Below are positions 1 through 6,378 of a DNA stretch of 7,724 nucleotides, piece by piece (position 1 is the first letter of the stretch; each line of letters opens with the position of its first letter). The notes under the pieces were generated by a model, which saw only the letters and a list, made by a program, of their open reading frames with translations, searched no databases and had not been told where the DNA came from. This DNA is from Gemmatimonadales bacterium UBA1120 (GTDB taxonomy: Bacteria > Gemmatimonadota > Gemmatimonadetes > Longimicrobiales > Gaopeijiaceae), in the NCBI GenBank assembly GCA_002313925.1, contig DCAZ01000113.1, forward strand, positions 1 to 7,724, in the 5' to 3' direction. A program made the position numbers and the translations under genes.

Positions 1-11
1 ACCTTCGACTT

Positions 12-533
12 CTAGCGTTTAAGTAGCTCCTGAGCCGCCCCAACCAAGTCCTGGGAAGTTCCGACGCCGGTGTAGACAACCTTCCCGTCACTGTCGAGCA
101 TCACAACGATCGATGTGGTCTGAGCGTTATACGCTCTAACAGCTGCTCCGCGCACGTCGTACAAGTACGGGTAGCCAGGATTATGATCTTCGAAGTGCCG
201 TTTTACACGCCGCAAACTCTGGGCGACACCAACAGCGACTGCAACGATCTTCATCTGTTCGCCATGCTCTGCCTGGATACGATCAAGTTGTGGCTGGAGC
301 ACCTCGCACTGCTCGCACCAACTCGCCCAGAATTCGATGAGAGCCGGTGTTCCTTTGATATAGTCAATCAGATCGACAGAGTTGCCCTCCAAATCCTGCA
401 GGGCTGCTCCAGGTCCCACGCTCCCGAAGGGAAGAGATACAGAGCCCTCTCCGGCAACCTGCGCCCAAATCGGTCCCGGCACAGCAAGCATCGCCATGAT
501 AGCCAGCCGCAATATGCAGACGTTTGCTCTCAT
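12..533 (-). CDS. Exported TlpA/ResA-like thioredoxin-fold protein
   Basis: 173 residues. An N-terminal signal peptide (about residues 1-24, hydrophobic 8-20, likely cut after PIWA) is followed by a thioredoxin fold with the motif FWASWCEQC (Cys73 and Cys76). The family reduces or exchanges disulfides outside the cytoplasm, often for cytochrome c maturation or protein repair. It follows the CcdA/DsbD-like gene directly, and its ribosome site (AGGGGA, 538-543) overlaps that gene's stop codon, so the two are almost certainly co-translated and form one electron-transfer pair. Oddity: where TlpA proteins have a cis-proline (usually GTPTTF before the fourth strand), this one reads QTTSIVVMLD, with Ser141 in place of Pro. 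The active-site dipeptide Glu-Gln is also uncommon. The fold and the export are well supported. The physiological substrate (apocytochrome c or another protein) cannot be told. Confidence 0.9.
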   Translation of the reverse strand: MRANVCILRLAIMAMLAVPGPIWAQVAGEGSVSLPFGSVGPGAALQDLEGNSVDLIDYIKGTPALIEFWASWCEQCEVLQPQLDRIQAEHGEQMKIVAVAVGVAQSLRRVKRHFEDHNPGYPYLYDVRGAAVRAYNAQTTSIVVMLDSDGKVVYTGVGTSQDLVGAAQELLKR

Positions 534-541
534 GATTTCCC

Positions 542-1279
542 CTAAAGGTTGTAGCCGGCCAGCACAAAGTAATACTCAGCCATCCCAATCATGATGACAG
601 CGGCGACTCGTTTAATCCACACCATCCACACTCCTGAGTTCGGAAGAAGTGCCAAGGTCCCAGAAAATAAGCCGACCACAATGAGCAGCGCTGTCATTCC
701 GAATGAGAACGCAAACAGATATACGAACCCCATTAGTCCTGCTCCAGTTGCAGCCACCCAGGTAAGTGCGACTGCGAACGCTGGAGCTCCACACGGGGCA
801 GCCACAACTCCAGACATCGCGCCCATAACAAAGACTGCTCCGTAGGATCCTCCTTCACTCCGACTAGCACGCTCAAGCAACTTTCGAGGCACGGGCATTG
901 GTAAGACATCGAGCATCACCAGGGCGAAAATCACGAGGAAGTTGCCTATGGCCAGACGAGCCCAAGGGCTGGCGCTGACTGTCCCGAACAGTTGCCCCGT
1001 GACTCCAGCGATTGCGCCGAGGATCGCATACAGCATGGCTAGACCAACGGCGTAGGTGAGCGTAAGGCCAACCGTCCTCGCCTTCGACTGATCCTCACTT
1101 GCAGTCCCAGCGATCACAGCTGATGTGATCGGTATCATAGGGTAAACACAGGGGGTCAGACTGGTGAGGACACCTGCGAGAAACATAGACCCAATCGCTA
1201 AAAGTGGGCTTTGGCTAAGGGCCTCAGTTAGCCCGCCAGGCGGCTCAATCTGAATAAGAAGGTTTAGAGTCACGAACAA
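542..1279 (-). CDS. CcdA/DsbD-like thiol:disulfide transmembrane electron carrier
   Basis: 245 residues, with about six hydrophobic segments (roughly 25-43, 70-95, 108-128, 148-172, 180-206, 218-240). Two cysteines sit in the two signature motifs of the DsbD membrane domain: Cys44 in LTPCVYPMIPI and Cys163 in APCGAPAF. The family takes electrons from cytoplasmic thioredoxin and passes them through this cysteine pair to extracytoplasmic thioredoxins. There are no fused alpha or gamma domains as in full DsbD, so the separate TlpA-like gene 8 bases downstream probably does the gamma-domain job. The start is uncertain. The longest frame begins with TTG at 1279 and has no clear ribosome site. GTG at 1273 (two codons later) overlaps the stop of a 22-codon frame and could start by coupling. 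The SDR gene ends 55 bases upstream on the same strand, so all three may be one operon. Confidence 0.93.
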   Translation of the reverse strand: MFVTLNLLIQIEPPGGLTEALSQSPLLAIGSMFLAGVLTSLTPCVYPMIPITSAVIAGTASEDQSKARTVGLTLTYAVGLAMLYAILGAIAGVTGQLFGTVSASPWARLAIGNFLVIFALVMLDVLPMPVPRKLLERASRSEGGSYGAVFVMGAMSGVVAAPCGAPAFAVALTWVAATGAGLMGFVYLFAFSFGMTALLIVVGLFSGTLALLPNSGVWMVWIKRVAAVIMIGMAEYYFVLAGYNL

Positions 1280-1338
1280 ACGTTAGGGCTGAATTCGCAC
1301 CCGGTCCAACCCCCACGGGAAAACTCAGGGGAAATCAT
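1270..1338 (-). CDS. Possible 22-codon coupling ORF between SDR and ccdA-like genes
   Basis: A short frame beginning MISPEFSRGG and ending NVCS. Its ATG overlaps the SDR stop codon (ATGA, 1335-1338), and its TGA overlaps a GTG that is in frame with the ccdA-like gene (GTGA, 1270-1273). The arrangement would let ribosomes pass from the SDR through this frame to ccdA, which has no visible ribosome site of its own. There is no strong Shine-Dalgarno ahead of the ATG (only AGAAGAAAG), and no family is recognisable. It may be chance. Even if translated, it could matter for the act of translation and not for its product. Confidence 0.2.
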   Translation of the reverse strand: MISPEFSRGGWTGCEFSPNVCS

Positions 1339-2102
1339 GTATGCACTTTCTTCTGTGTCCCTAGGGGTCGTCCTCCATCTACAGGAATAACTGCCCCAGT
1401 CGTCATACGAAGTGATGTTGCAACAGCCAGCACCGCTTCTGCGACATCGTTGACACCTGCCAGCTGTCCCAAAGGAGTATCGCCAATCATTCGCTCACGT
1501 ACCTCGGCCGACCAACCCCGGGTGAATTCAGTATCCACAAGCCCCGGGGCCACGGACATGACTCGGATCTCAGGTGCCAACGCCCTAGCAAGAGACATCG
1601 TCATATTATCCATCGCAGCCTTAGAGGCGCAGTACGCCACATTGCTTCCGTTCGCCATCCGTGCAGCCAGTGAGGAGATATTAACTACAAGACCTTCGCC
1701 ATCTTTTGTTAAAAGTGATTGAAACGCCCGGACCGCTGCAAACGCACCACGTACATTCGTGCACATAACCAAATCAAAGAGTTCATCGTCTAACGCTTCA
1801 AGGTCACGATGGGGTACCACTTTTGACGTACCCGCATTGTTTACGAGGACATCTAAGCGACCCTCAATCTGTGCTACCGAAGCCGCAGCAGCTCTGAGCG
1901 CATCTGAGTCTATTACTGACGCTCGAATGACCCGGTGCCCTTTTCCAGAAAGGCTCCTGAAAGTCTCTTCGGCACCTGCCGCGCTATCACGGTGAACAAC
2001 TAGGATTTGGGCACCAGCTTCTGAGAGGATTTGAGCTATCGCACGACCTATCCCACGACTCGCACCCGTAACTAACGCCACCTTACCTGCAAGCTTTCCC
2101 AT
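1335..2102 (-). CDS. Short-chain dehydrogenase/reductase (SDR, FabG-like classical type)
   Basis: 255 residues, the normal length for a classical SDR. Visible motifs are the nucleotide-binding TGASRGIG (12-19), NNAG (88-91), the catalytic Asn116, Ser143/Ser144, the Tyr157-x3-Lys161 pair in AYCASK, and the PG turn at 186-187 with DTEF after it. The enzyme should be a cytosolic NAD(P)H-dependent oxidoreductase with a Rossmann fold. His37-Arg38 after the second strand hints at NADPH, but this is inference. The substrate cannot be told: FabG (3-oxoacyl-ACP) and many sugar or alcohol dehydrogenases share these motifs, and there is no fatty-acid gene beside it. ATG at 2102 is well supported by two overlapping AGGAG sites, the better one 8 bases away. 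It is divergent from the transhydrogenase gene and may be the first gene of an SDR-ccdA-tlpA transcript. Confidence 0.93.
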   Translation of the reverse strand: MGKLAGKVALVTGASRGIGRAIAQILSEAGAQILVVHRDSAAGAEETFRSLSGKGHRVIRASVIDSDALRAAAASVAQIEGRLDVLVNNAGTSKVVPHRDLEALDDELFDLVMCTNVRGAFAAVRAFQSLLTKDGEGLVVNISSLAARMANGSNVAYCASKAAMDNMTMSLARALAPEIRVMSVAPGLVDTEFTRGWSAEVRERMIGDTPLGQLAGVNDVAEAVLAVATSLRMTTGAVIPVDGGRPLGTQKKVHT

Positions 2103-2115
2103 CCTCTCCTCTCCT
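2103..2115 (-). promoter_or_regulatory. Doubled Shine-Dalgarno of the SDR gene
   Basis: Read on the minus strand, this is AGGAGAGGAGAGG directly before the ATG. It contains two AGGAG cores, 8 and 3 bases from the start. The more distant one is well placed and fixes the SDR start. The repeat of the AGGAG unit is a mild curiosity. Confidence 0.75.
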
Positions 2116-2228
2116 CTGATTATCTGAGAGCAGACTTAACAATGAATCAGATGTCTTATGTGGCCAACCTGGCACACGTAGACCCAGAGAGCCACGTTGC
2201 CGACCCGAATCACTAAACAGTCAGGGCG
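2116..2228. promoter_or_regulatory. Divergent intergenic region with presumed promoters for both blocks
   Basis: This is the only spacer between the leftward SDR block and the rightward transhydrogenase block, so promoters for both directions should lie here. I cannot name convincing -35/-10 pairs. A 6-bp inverted repeat, TCTGAT (2115-2120) and ATCAGA (2146-2151), could be a weak operator. The ribosome site of the rightward gene is poor (only CAGGG just before the ATG). Confidence 0.4.
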
Positions 2229-3506
2229 ATGCTAAAGGATACAGCGTTCCAGATGGCGGCCTCGAATATTCGATTCGGCCGCGGGGTCACGGATGAACTC
2301 GGAATGGACCTGGTGGCGATGGATGTGCGCCGGACCATGGTCGTGATTGATCCCGCTCTAGTGTCTCTTCCGGCTGGAGAGACTGTGCTGGCATCGCTAG
2401 AAGAGAACAGAATTGACTACCAGGTTTTCGACGCTGTCTCAGTTGAGCCTACGGATTCCAGTTTCAAGGCCGCAGCTGAGTTCGCAGTCTCCGGGAATTT
2501 CGACTCGGTCGTTGCAGTCGGTGGCGGTAGCACCATTGATACGGCAAAAGCCGCGAATCTGTACTCAACCTACCCCGCTGACTTCTTCGACTATGTTAAC
2601 GCCCCAATTGGAAAAGGCTTACCCGTCCCCGGCCCTCTTAAACCGCTCATAGCAGTGCCGACAACTGCAGGCACCGGAAGTGAGACAACAGGTGTCGCGA
2701 TTTTTGACTATGTGGAGAAGCACGCTAAGACTGGGATCGCGCATCGTCACCTTAAGCCTACCCTGGGTATTGTTGACCCTGATAATACTGTATCACTTCC
2801 CCCAGCCGTCGCAGCATCAAGTGGTCTTGACGTCTTGAGCCATGCACTCGAGTCGTATACCGCGATGCCATTCAATGAACGGCCAATGCCTCCACGACCT
2901 CTGGAGAGACCTGCCTATCAAGGCTCGAATCCAATCAGTGATATCTGGGCATTGACGGCACTGGAATTGATGGCGGAGTTCCTGCCGGATGCAGTTGCTG
3001 ACACGAGTGACGTCGAAGCCCGAGAAAAGATGCTACTAGCAGCAGCACTAGCGGGAATCGGGTTCGGAAACGCTGGCGTACACCTCCCGCACGGCATGTC
3101 CTACCCAGTAGCAGGTATGGTAGCGGGCTACATACCACCTGGTTACGACGTGGATCATCCGATGGTGCCCCACGGAATCTCGGTGATCCTAAATACACCG
3201 GCAGTCGTGCGCTTCACTGCTCCTGCATCACCTGAGAGACATCTACGAGCCGCAGCGGCCCTCGGAGCAGACATAGAAAGAGCATCGACTGAGGACGCCG
3301 GCGAAATACTCGCGGATCGTGTGATTCATTTCATGCGCATGCTGGATGTACCAAATGGACTTAGTGCAGTGGGCTACACCACTGCGGATATTCCAGGACT
3401 CGTCGAAGGCACCTTACCCCAGCATCGGGTGACCAAGCTTTCACCAAAGCCTGCGAATGAATCGGATCTGACATCACTGTTTGAAGCGTCAATGACGATC
3501 TGGTGA
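2229..3506 (+). CDS. Hydroxyacid-oxoacid transhydrogenase (ADHFE1/HOT type, iron-dependent ADH superfamily)
   Basis: 425 residues, close to the mature human ADHFE1 enzyme. The N-terminus AFQMAASNIRFG and the later stretch YDVDHPMVPHG (residues 306-316) are distinctive of this subfamily and separate it from ordinary iron alcohol dehydrogenases. Other motifs are GGGSTIDTAKAANLY (98-112, nucleotide binding) and PTTAGTGSETT (144-154). Likely metal ligands are Asp201, His205, His288 and His315. The family oxidises 4-hydroxybutyrate to succinate semialdehyde while reducing 2-oxoglutarate to D-2-hydroxyglutarate, with tightly bound cofactor, in the cytosol of bacteria. Here it could feed 4-hydroxybutyrate carbon into the TCA cycle, though no succinate-semialdehyde dehydrogenase lies nearby. 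The start fits family N-termini but its ribosome site is weak. The last four bases overlap the next gene's GTG. Confidence 0.95.
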   Translation: MLKDTAFQMAASNIRFGRGVTDELGMDLVAMDVRRTMVVIDPALVSLPAGETVLASLEENRIDYQVFDAVSVEPTDSSFKAAAEFAVSGNFDSVVAVGGGSTIDTAKAANLYSTYPADFFDYVNAPIGKGLPVPGPLKPLIAVPTTAGTGSETTGVAIFDYVEKHAKTGIAHRHLKPTLGIVDPDNTVSLPPAVAASSGLDVLSHALESYTAMPFNERPMPPRPLERPAYQGSNPISDIWALTALELMAEFLPDAVADTSDVEAREKMLLAAALAGIGFGNAGVHLPHGMSYPVAGMVAGYIPPGYDVDHPMVPHGISVILNTPAVVRFTAPASPERHLRAAAALGADIERASTEDAGEILADRVIHFMRMLDVPNGLSAVGYTTADIPGLVEGTLPQHRVTKLSPKPANESDLTSLFEASMTIW

Positions 3507-4564
3507 AGACCCAATCGCAACTTCGTCAGGCGGATAGATCTTACCTGATAATCTTGATGCTGATGATCTCCAGTGCGTGTGGTGAGAGCACACCACCAGT
3601 CATCACAGTTGGGGTGGTCTCATTCACAGAAGACGAACTTTTAGGCCTTTCCCCAGCCCTCCGCACGACCCTTGCACAACTCACCGCGCTAGCCCTCGCG
3701 GTGGCGGACTCCAGCACGGATCAGCTAGGTGAGCCACTCCTTGAGAAATGGGAGAATGACCGGCTGCTCGACATTTTCGCAGCCGAGTTAACACTCATGA
3801 AGAATGGTGTTGATGACGCGGTACTGGAGGCGCATTACCTGACCGATCCAGAATGGGAACTCACGGTGCGCCACATCTTGTTCTTCAGTGAACGCTGGAG
3901 GGATCGGTCACACCGCTTGGAAGCGCAAGATAAGGCGGGGCGGGCAATGGAGTTGCTCTATGAGGGGGCTGACTTTGCCGAGACAGCATCACAGCTGTCA
4001 GAGGAACCCGGAGCTGAAGGGCGACAAGGTCTTCTCACACCTGGAAGAGAAGGGTCATGGGTCCCGGAATTCTGGGCTGCTGCTCTCAGCCTCCAACCCG
4101 GTGAGATTAGTCCAGTCACAGAAACACAGTACGGCTACCACATCCTCCGCTTGGAGGACCGCCAGATTGTACCTTTTCCCGAGGCGCGCACAGTGGTCGC
4201 CCGGTCCGTTGCAAACCGCATCGAGGATCCGAGGGCCATCTTACAAGCTTGGCTAGAGGACAATGCGGGAGAAACTGAAGATGTTCAGCAGTCTAAGGCA
4301 CTAGCGGAAGCTATTCGCCTAAACCTCAAAGTTCCGGCTGGGGAGATCACTGACCTCGAGCGTGCTTGGGATGACATCACTTACCGCTGGTCTACAGCCT
4401 TGGGGTTCCGCTATGGCCTCAGCACTTCCGAAACCGCCAACGCCGCTCTTAGTGCTCTCGCGAGTTCATCACAGAATGCTACGATTGCTCGGAATGAACT
4501 GGCCGAACACGATACGATGCTGAGAGTCAGATACGAGTTCACTTTCTCATCGCCACCGGGTTAG
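3503..4564 (+). CDS. Parvulin-type (PpiC) peptidyl-prolyl isomerase, probable lipoprotein
   Basis: 353 residues from a GTG start that overlaps the previous stop (GTGA), so translation is probably coupled. A short n-region with Arg8 and Arg13, a hydrophobic run (14-22) and Cys26 in ISSAC look like a lipoprotein signal, although Ser at -3 is off the usual lipobox. Residues about 30-115 resemble the chaperone arm of PrsA/SurA-like proteins. Residues about 119-219 are a single parvulin domain: VRHILF, GADFAETASQLSEEPGA, GLLTPG and YGYHILRLEDR. The protein should help fold secreted or outer-membrane proteins outside the cytoplasm. The last 100 or so residues, after about 255, match nothing I recognise and end in a possible strand (LRVRYEFTFS). 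Its link to the transhydrogenase upstream is not obvious, and coupling may reflect only co-expression. Confidence 0.88.
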   Translation: MKTQSQLRQADRSYLIILMLMISSACGESTPPVITVGVVSFTEDELLGLSPALRTTLAQLTALALAVADSSTDQLGEPLLEKWENDRLLDIFAAELTLMKNGVDDAVLEAHYLTDPEWELTVRHILFFSERWRDRSHRLEAQDKAGRAMELLYEGADFAETASQLSEEPGAEGRQGLLTPGREGSWVPEFWAAALSLQPGEISPVTETQYGYHILRLEDRQIVPFPEARTVVARSVANRIEDPRAILQAWLEDNAGETEDVQQSKALAEAIRLNLKVPAGEITDLERAWDDITYRWSTALGFRYGLSTSETANAALSALASSSQNATIARNELAEHDTMLRVRYEFTFSSPPG

Positions 4565-4643
4565 TGGAAACAACTAATAGCCCATCACAGCAGGTATATC
4601 GAGAAATATCGTACGGCATGAGTCGTTTAAACTGTGGTATCCA

Positions 4644-5315
4644 ATGAAACGGAAACTTGTCAGAAAGCTCCGGTTCTTGTCTGGCTTTGCAATGTTTCTT
4701 GGGGGGCTTTGGTTCCTATGGGATACTCCGCTGATATATCCGCTCAAAATCTTTGTCGTGCTACTCCACGAGATCAGCCATGGCATCGCAGCACTAGCAA
4801 CTGGAGGATCAATTGAAAGGATCACCCTGGATGCGGAACAGGGAGGTGCATGTTATTGCGATGGTGGCAACGCATTTCTGACGCTTTCAGCCGGATACCT
4901 TGGGAGTCTTCTTTGGGGTGGCTTGATATTTTCAGTTGCGCGAATGAAGCGGGTGAATACGGGGTGGATAAACAGCTTAATTGGGGTGGCAGTGATCGTA
5001 CTAAGCCTAATGTACATTCGGAGCGACTTCGGCCTTGTATTCGGCCTTGTATTCGGTGTCACTCTCTTCTTCGCAGCACAGAAAACTGGCCCGGCAATGA
5101 ACCGGGGAGTGTTATTCGTACTCGGACTCACTAGTGCCCTCTACGCAATCCTCGACATCAAGGGTGACATACTCGACCGACCAGAGGCACTATCAGATGC
5201 TCGCATGCTTGCTGACCTCACTGGTATACCAGCTCTGGTATGGGGCATCGCCTGGATCTCTATCGCAATCATCTATAGCCTCTGGTTACTGTATGGAGCC
5301 TATGAAGAAGCCTGA
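4644..5315 (+). CDS. M50B-like integral membrane metallopeptidase family protein
   Basis: 223 residues, largely hydrophobic. The zinc motif LLHEISHGIAA (His42, Glu43, His46) sits in an early membrane helix and is followed by TGGSIERI and, at 82-93, SAGYLGSLLWGG. The far motif SDARMLADLTGIPALVWG (184-201) is also typical of the M50B-like family. These proteins resemble site-2 proteases, which cut inside membranes, but most have no known substrate. The classical S2P LDG motif is absent. Asp171 or Asp175 (LDIKGD) could be the third zinc ligand, by inference. Cys70 and Cys72 (ACYC) are unusual additions. The ATG at 4644 has no clear ribosome site. It lies 79 bases after the parvulin gene and is probably co-transcribed. 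A 12-base tandem repeat within the gene encodes FGLVFGLVFG. Confidence 0.82.
   Translation: MKRKLVRKLRFLSGFAMFLGGLWFLWDTPLIYPLKIFVVLLHEISHGIAALATGGSIERITLDAEQGGACYCDGGNAFLTLSAGYLGSLLWGGLIFSVARMKRVNTGWINSLIGVAVIVLSLMYIRSDFGLVFGLVFGVTLFFAAQKTGPAMNRGVLFVLGLTSALYAILDIKGDILDRPEALSDARMLADLTGIPALVWGIAWISIAIIYSLWLLYGAYEEA
5028..5056 (+). repeat. 12-bp tandem repeat inside the M50B-like gene
   Basis: The unit TTCGGCCTTGTA occurs twice head to tail (5028-5039, 5040-5051), followed by the first five bases of a third copy (TTCGG). It encodes FGLV-FGLV-FG within a membrane helix, so gain or loss of a unit keeps the frame and changes the helix by four residues. A short duplication of this kind usually comes from replication slippage. 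Confidence 0.85.
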
Positions 5316-5520
5316 AGATAGGTCGACATAAGCTAATTTATTCCTGATCTAGTAGCCGAACTAACTACTCTACTACAGGCATACTGTACCTCGTAGGAGA
5401 TCTAGGAATAACCCAATCTATAGTGCCTTAAGACATCCTTGCTATCGTGATTCTGGATGAGTATCATGGCCACCATTAGAATAGTTGGTCTGATTTAATG
5501 TTCGCCTGAAGTCTTACCCG
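5316..5520. other. Gene-free AT-richer spacer
   Basis: No convincing coding frame. A short inverted repeat TAGTAG / CTACTA lies at about 5350-5378. TAGAAT at 5477-5482 is one base away from the -10 consensus on the plus strand and would start a transcript near 5489, but no good -35 sits ahead of it. No terminator for the M50B-like gene is visible close to its stop codon, so that transcript may run on to the terminator at 5673. Confidence 0.4.
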
Positions 5521-5537
5521 AAAAAGGAGGTGGCCCC

Positions 5538-5600
5538 TTGTCTAGTCCGAGTACATTGTCCAGCCTGGCACGGGCAAGCGATCTCTGGAGCGGCTCCTAA
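5538..5600 (+). CDS. Possible 20-codon small ORF with strong Shine-Dalgarno
   Basis: A TTG-started frame reading LSSPSTLSSLARASDLWSGS and then TAA. It is preceded by AAAGGAGGTG (5523-5532), which is complementary to the anti-Shine-Dalgarno end of 16S rRNA over ten bases, with AGGAGG 7 bases from the TTG. This is the best ribosome site in the window, yet no known gene follows it. The peptide is Ser-rich and matches nothing I know. Downstream lie two hairpins and a terminator and no plus-strand gene, so it is not a leader of a biosynthetic operon. It could be a real small protein, part of a structured RNA, or chance. Confidence 0.3.
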   Translation: MSSPSTLSSLARASDLWSGS

Positions 5601-5643
5601 AAGCCAAACTGAATTGAATTAAATCGCTGTGTTTGCGCCGTAT

Positions 5644-5660
5644 CCCGGCATCGCGCCGGG
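5644..5660 (+). repeat. GC-rich hairpin just ahead of the terminator
   Basis: CCCGGC, loop ATCGC, GCCGGG: a perfect 6-bp stem 12 bases before the terminator stem. It could be a second structural element of a small RNA or help protect a 3' end. There is no U-run after it, so it is not a terminator by itself. Confidence 0.6.
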
Positions 5661-5672
5661 CTGCGACAATTA

Positions 5673-5711
5673 GACGCCACCGGCTCAGAACTTCCGGTGG
5701 CGTCTTTTTTT
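5673..5711 (+). terminator. Strong Rho-independent terminator, plus strand
   Basis: GACGCCACCGG (5673-5683), a 10-base loop, its exact complement CCGGTGGCGTC (5694-5704), then seven T (5705-5711). The 11-bp stem with a U-run is a textbook terminator for plus-strand transcription, from the M50B-like operon and/or a small transcript beginning in the spacer. The T-run overlaps the stop codon of the converging minus-strand gene. In the other direction the stem is followed only by TAATTGTC, so it would work less well for that gene. Confidence 0.92.
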
Positions 5712-6297
5712 ATCCAAACCAGTCTGGAGCATTGCCACGCTTCCACTTGATATTGCAACCCACGCTAGGGATTTGTATGTCCGCAGGGGTAATTCCAGCG
5801 AGTACAGCGTCACTAGCATCTCGAAGATCAGTACCCGTAACTGGTGTCTCAAGAGAAGGCCTGCTCCTATCAAACTGGCCTCGGTACACAAGCCTGAAAT
5901 CATTATCAAATAAGAAGAAATCAGGGGTGCAAGCAGCCCTATAGGACTTAGCAACCTCCTGTGACTCATCCACGAGATACGGGAATGTGTACCCACGCTG
6001 ACTTCCCTCAGCAACCATGTGTTCAGAACTGTCCTCTGGATGGGTTTTCGCATCGTTGGAATTGATTCCAACAATCGCGAGCCCTCGCTTTTGGTACTCG
6101 ACCGCGAACGCAGCGAAATCACCGGCAAGATGCTTCACGAACGGGCAGTGATTACAAAGGAAGGCAACTAATAGTCCTTGTGCACCAGCAAAATCATCAC
6201 GGCACACTTTGCGACCGGTAACCGGATCCGGAAGTGAGAAGCTTGGGGCTTCTGTGCCAAGCTCTAACATCGTGGACGGGGTCTTAACCATAGACAT
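5710..6297 (-). CDS. Peroxiredoxin-like thioredoxin-fold protein (AhpC/TSA-related, PRX_like1 type)
   Basis: 195 residues with no signal peptide, so cytosolic. Motifs are an N-terminal GTEAPSFSLPD (14-24), a CxxC active site in FLCNHCPFVKH (Cys48 and Cys51), GINSND (77-82), FPYLVDESQEVAKSY (105-119), a cis-Pro region CTPDFFLFD (123-131), and a C-terminal SVGCNIKWKRGNAPDWF (178-194). The combination CNHCPFVK plus GCNIKWK is typical of a widespread thioredoxin/AhpC-like family whose exact substrate is not settled. A role in peroxide or disulfide reduction is inferred. Cys123 and Cys181 may take part in the redox cycle. ATG at 6297 is the longest start. ATG at 6291 (two codons later) is better spaced from the weak AAGAG site. 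It follows greA by about 80 bases, possibly on the same transcript. Confidence 0.88.
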   Translation of the reverse strand: MSMVKTPSTMLELGTEAPSFSLPDPVTGRKVCRDDFAGAQGLLVAFLCNHCPFVKHLAGDFAAFAVEYQKRGLAIVGINSNDAKTHPEDSSEHMVAEGSQRGYTFPYLVDESQEVAKSYRAACTPDFFLFDNDFRLVYRGQFDRSRPSLETPVTGTDLRDASDAVLAGITPADIQIPSVGCNIKWKRGNAPDWFG

Positions 6298-6378
6298 ACT
6301 CTTAGGCTGAAGATGATTCCGATGGATAATCCTAATCCACGACTCTATGGACCCCCAAACCTATTTTTCGTGCGGGAG

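Larger units (their letters stand above)
5521..5711 (+). ncRNA. Candidate small structured transcript ending in the strong terminator
   Basis: Several pairings can be drawn. CTTGTCT (5537-5543) pairs with GGGCAAG (5572-5578) using two G-U pairs. AGCGAT (5577-5582) pairs with ATCGCT (5623-5628). Two local hairpins are GGAG/CTCC (5587-5597) and CCCGGC/GCCGGG (5644-5660). A perfect terminator follows. It is not tmRNA, RNase P RNA or SRP RNA: none of their conserved cores is present. The 5' end is unknown. The first two helices overlap by two bases and cannot both form in full. The terminator is certain, but a separate RNA is only inferred. Confidence 0.25.

Noticed and set aside
531..1339. 13-bp inverted repeat CATGATTTCCCCT (531-543) / AGGGGAAATCATG (1327-1339) flanking the ccdA-like gene.
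   Set aside because: One 13-bp match of this kind is expected about once by chance in a window this size, and the left copy is simply the ribosome site and start of the thioredoxin gene.
2935..3198. 87-codon minus-strand frame inside the transhydrogenase gene.
   Set aside because: It is antisense to strongly conserved codons of the transhydrogenase and has an implausible composition.
5402..5476. 24-codon minus-strand frame starting at 5476.
   Set aside because: No ribosome site, no recognisable product, and such short frames are common by chance.
5316..5711. tmRNA, RNase P RNA, SRP RNA or a tRNA in the spacer.
   Set aside because: No T-loop GGTTCGA-type element, no tag-peptide frame, no RNase P or SRP core sequence.
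5538..5711. Leader peptide plus attenuator of an amino-acid operon.
   Set aside because: No run of a regulatory codon in the small frame, and no plus-strand gene follows the terminator.
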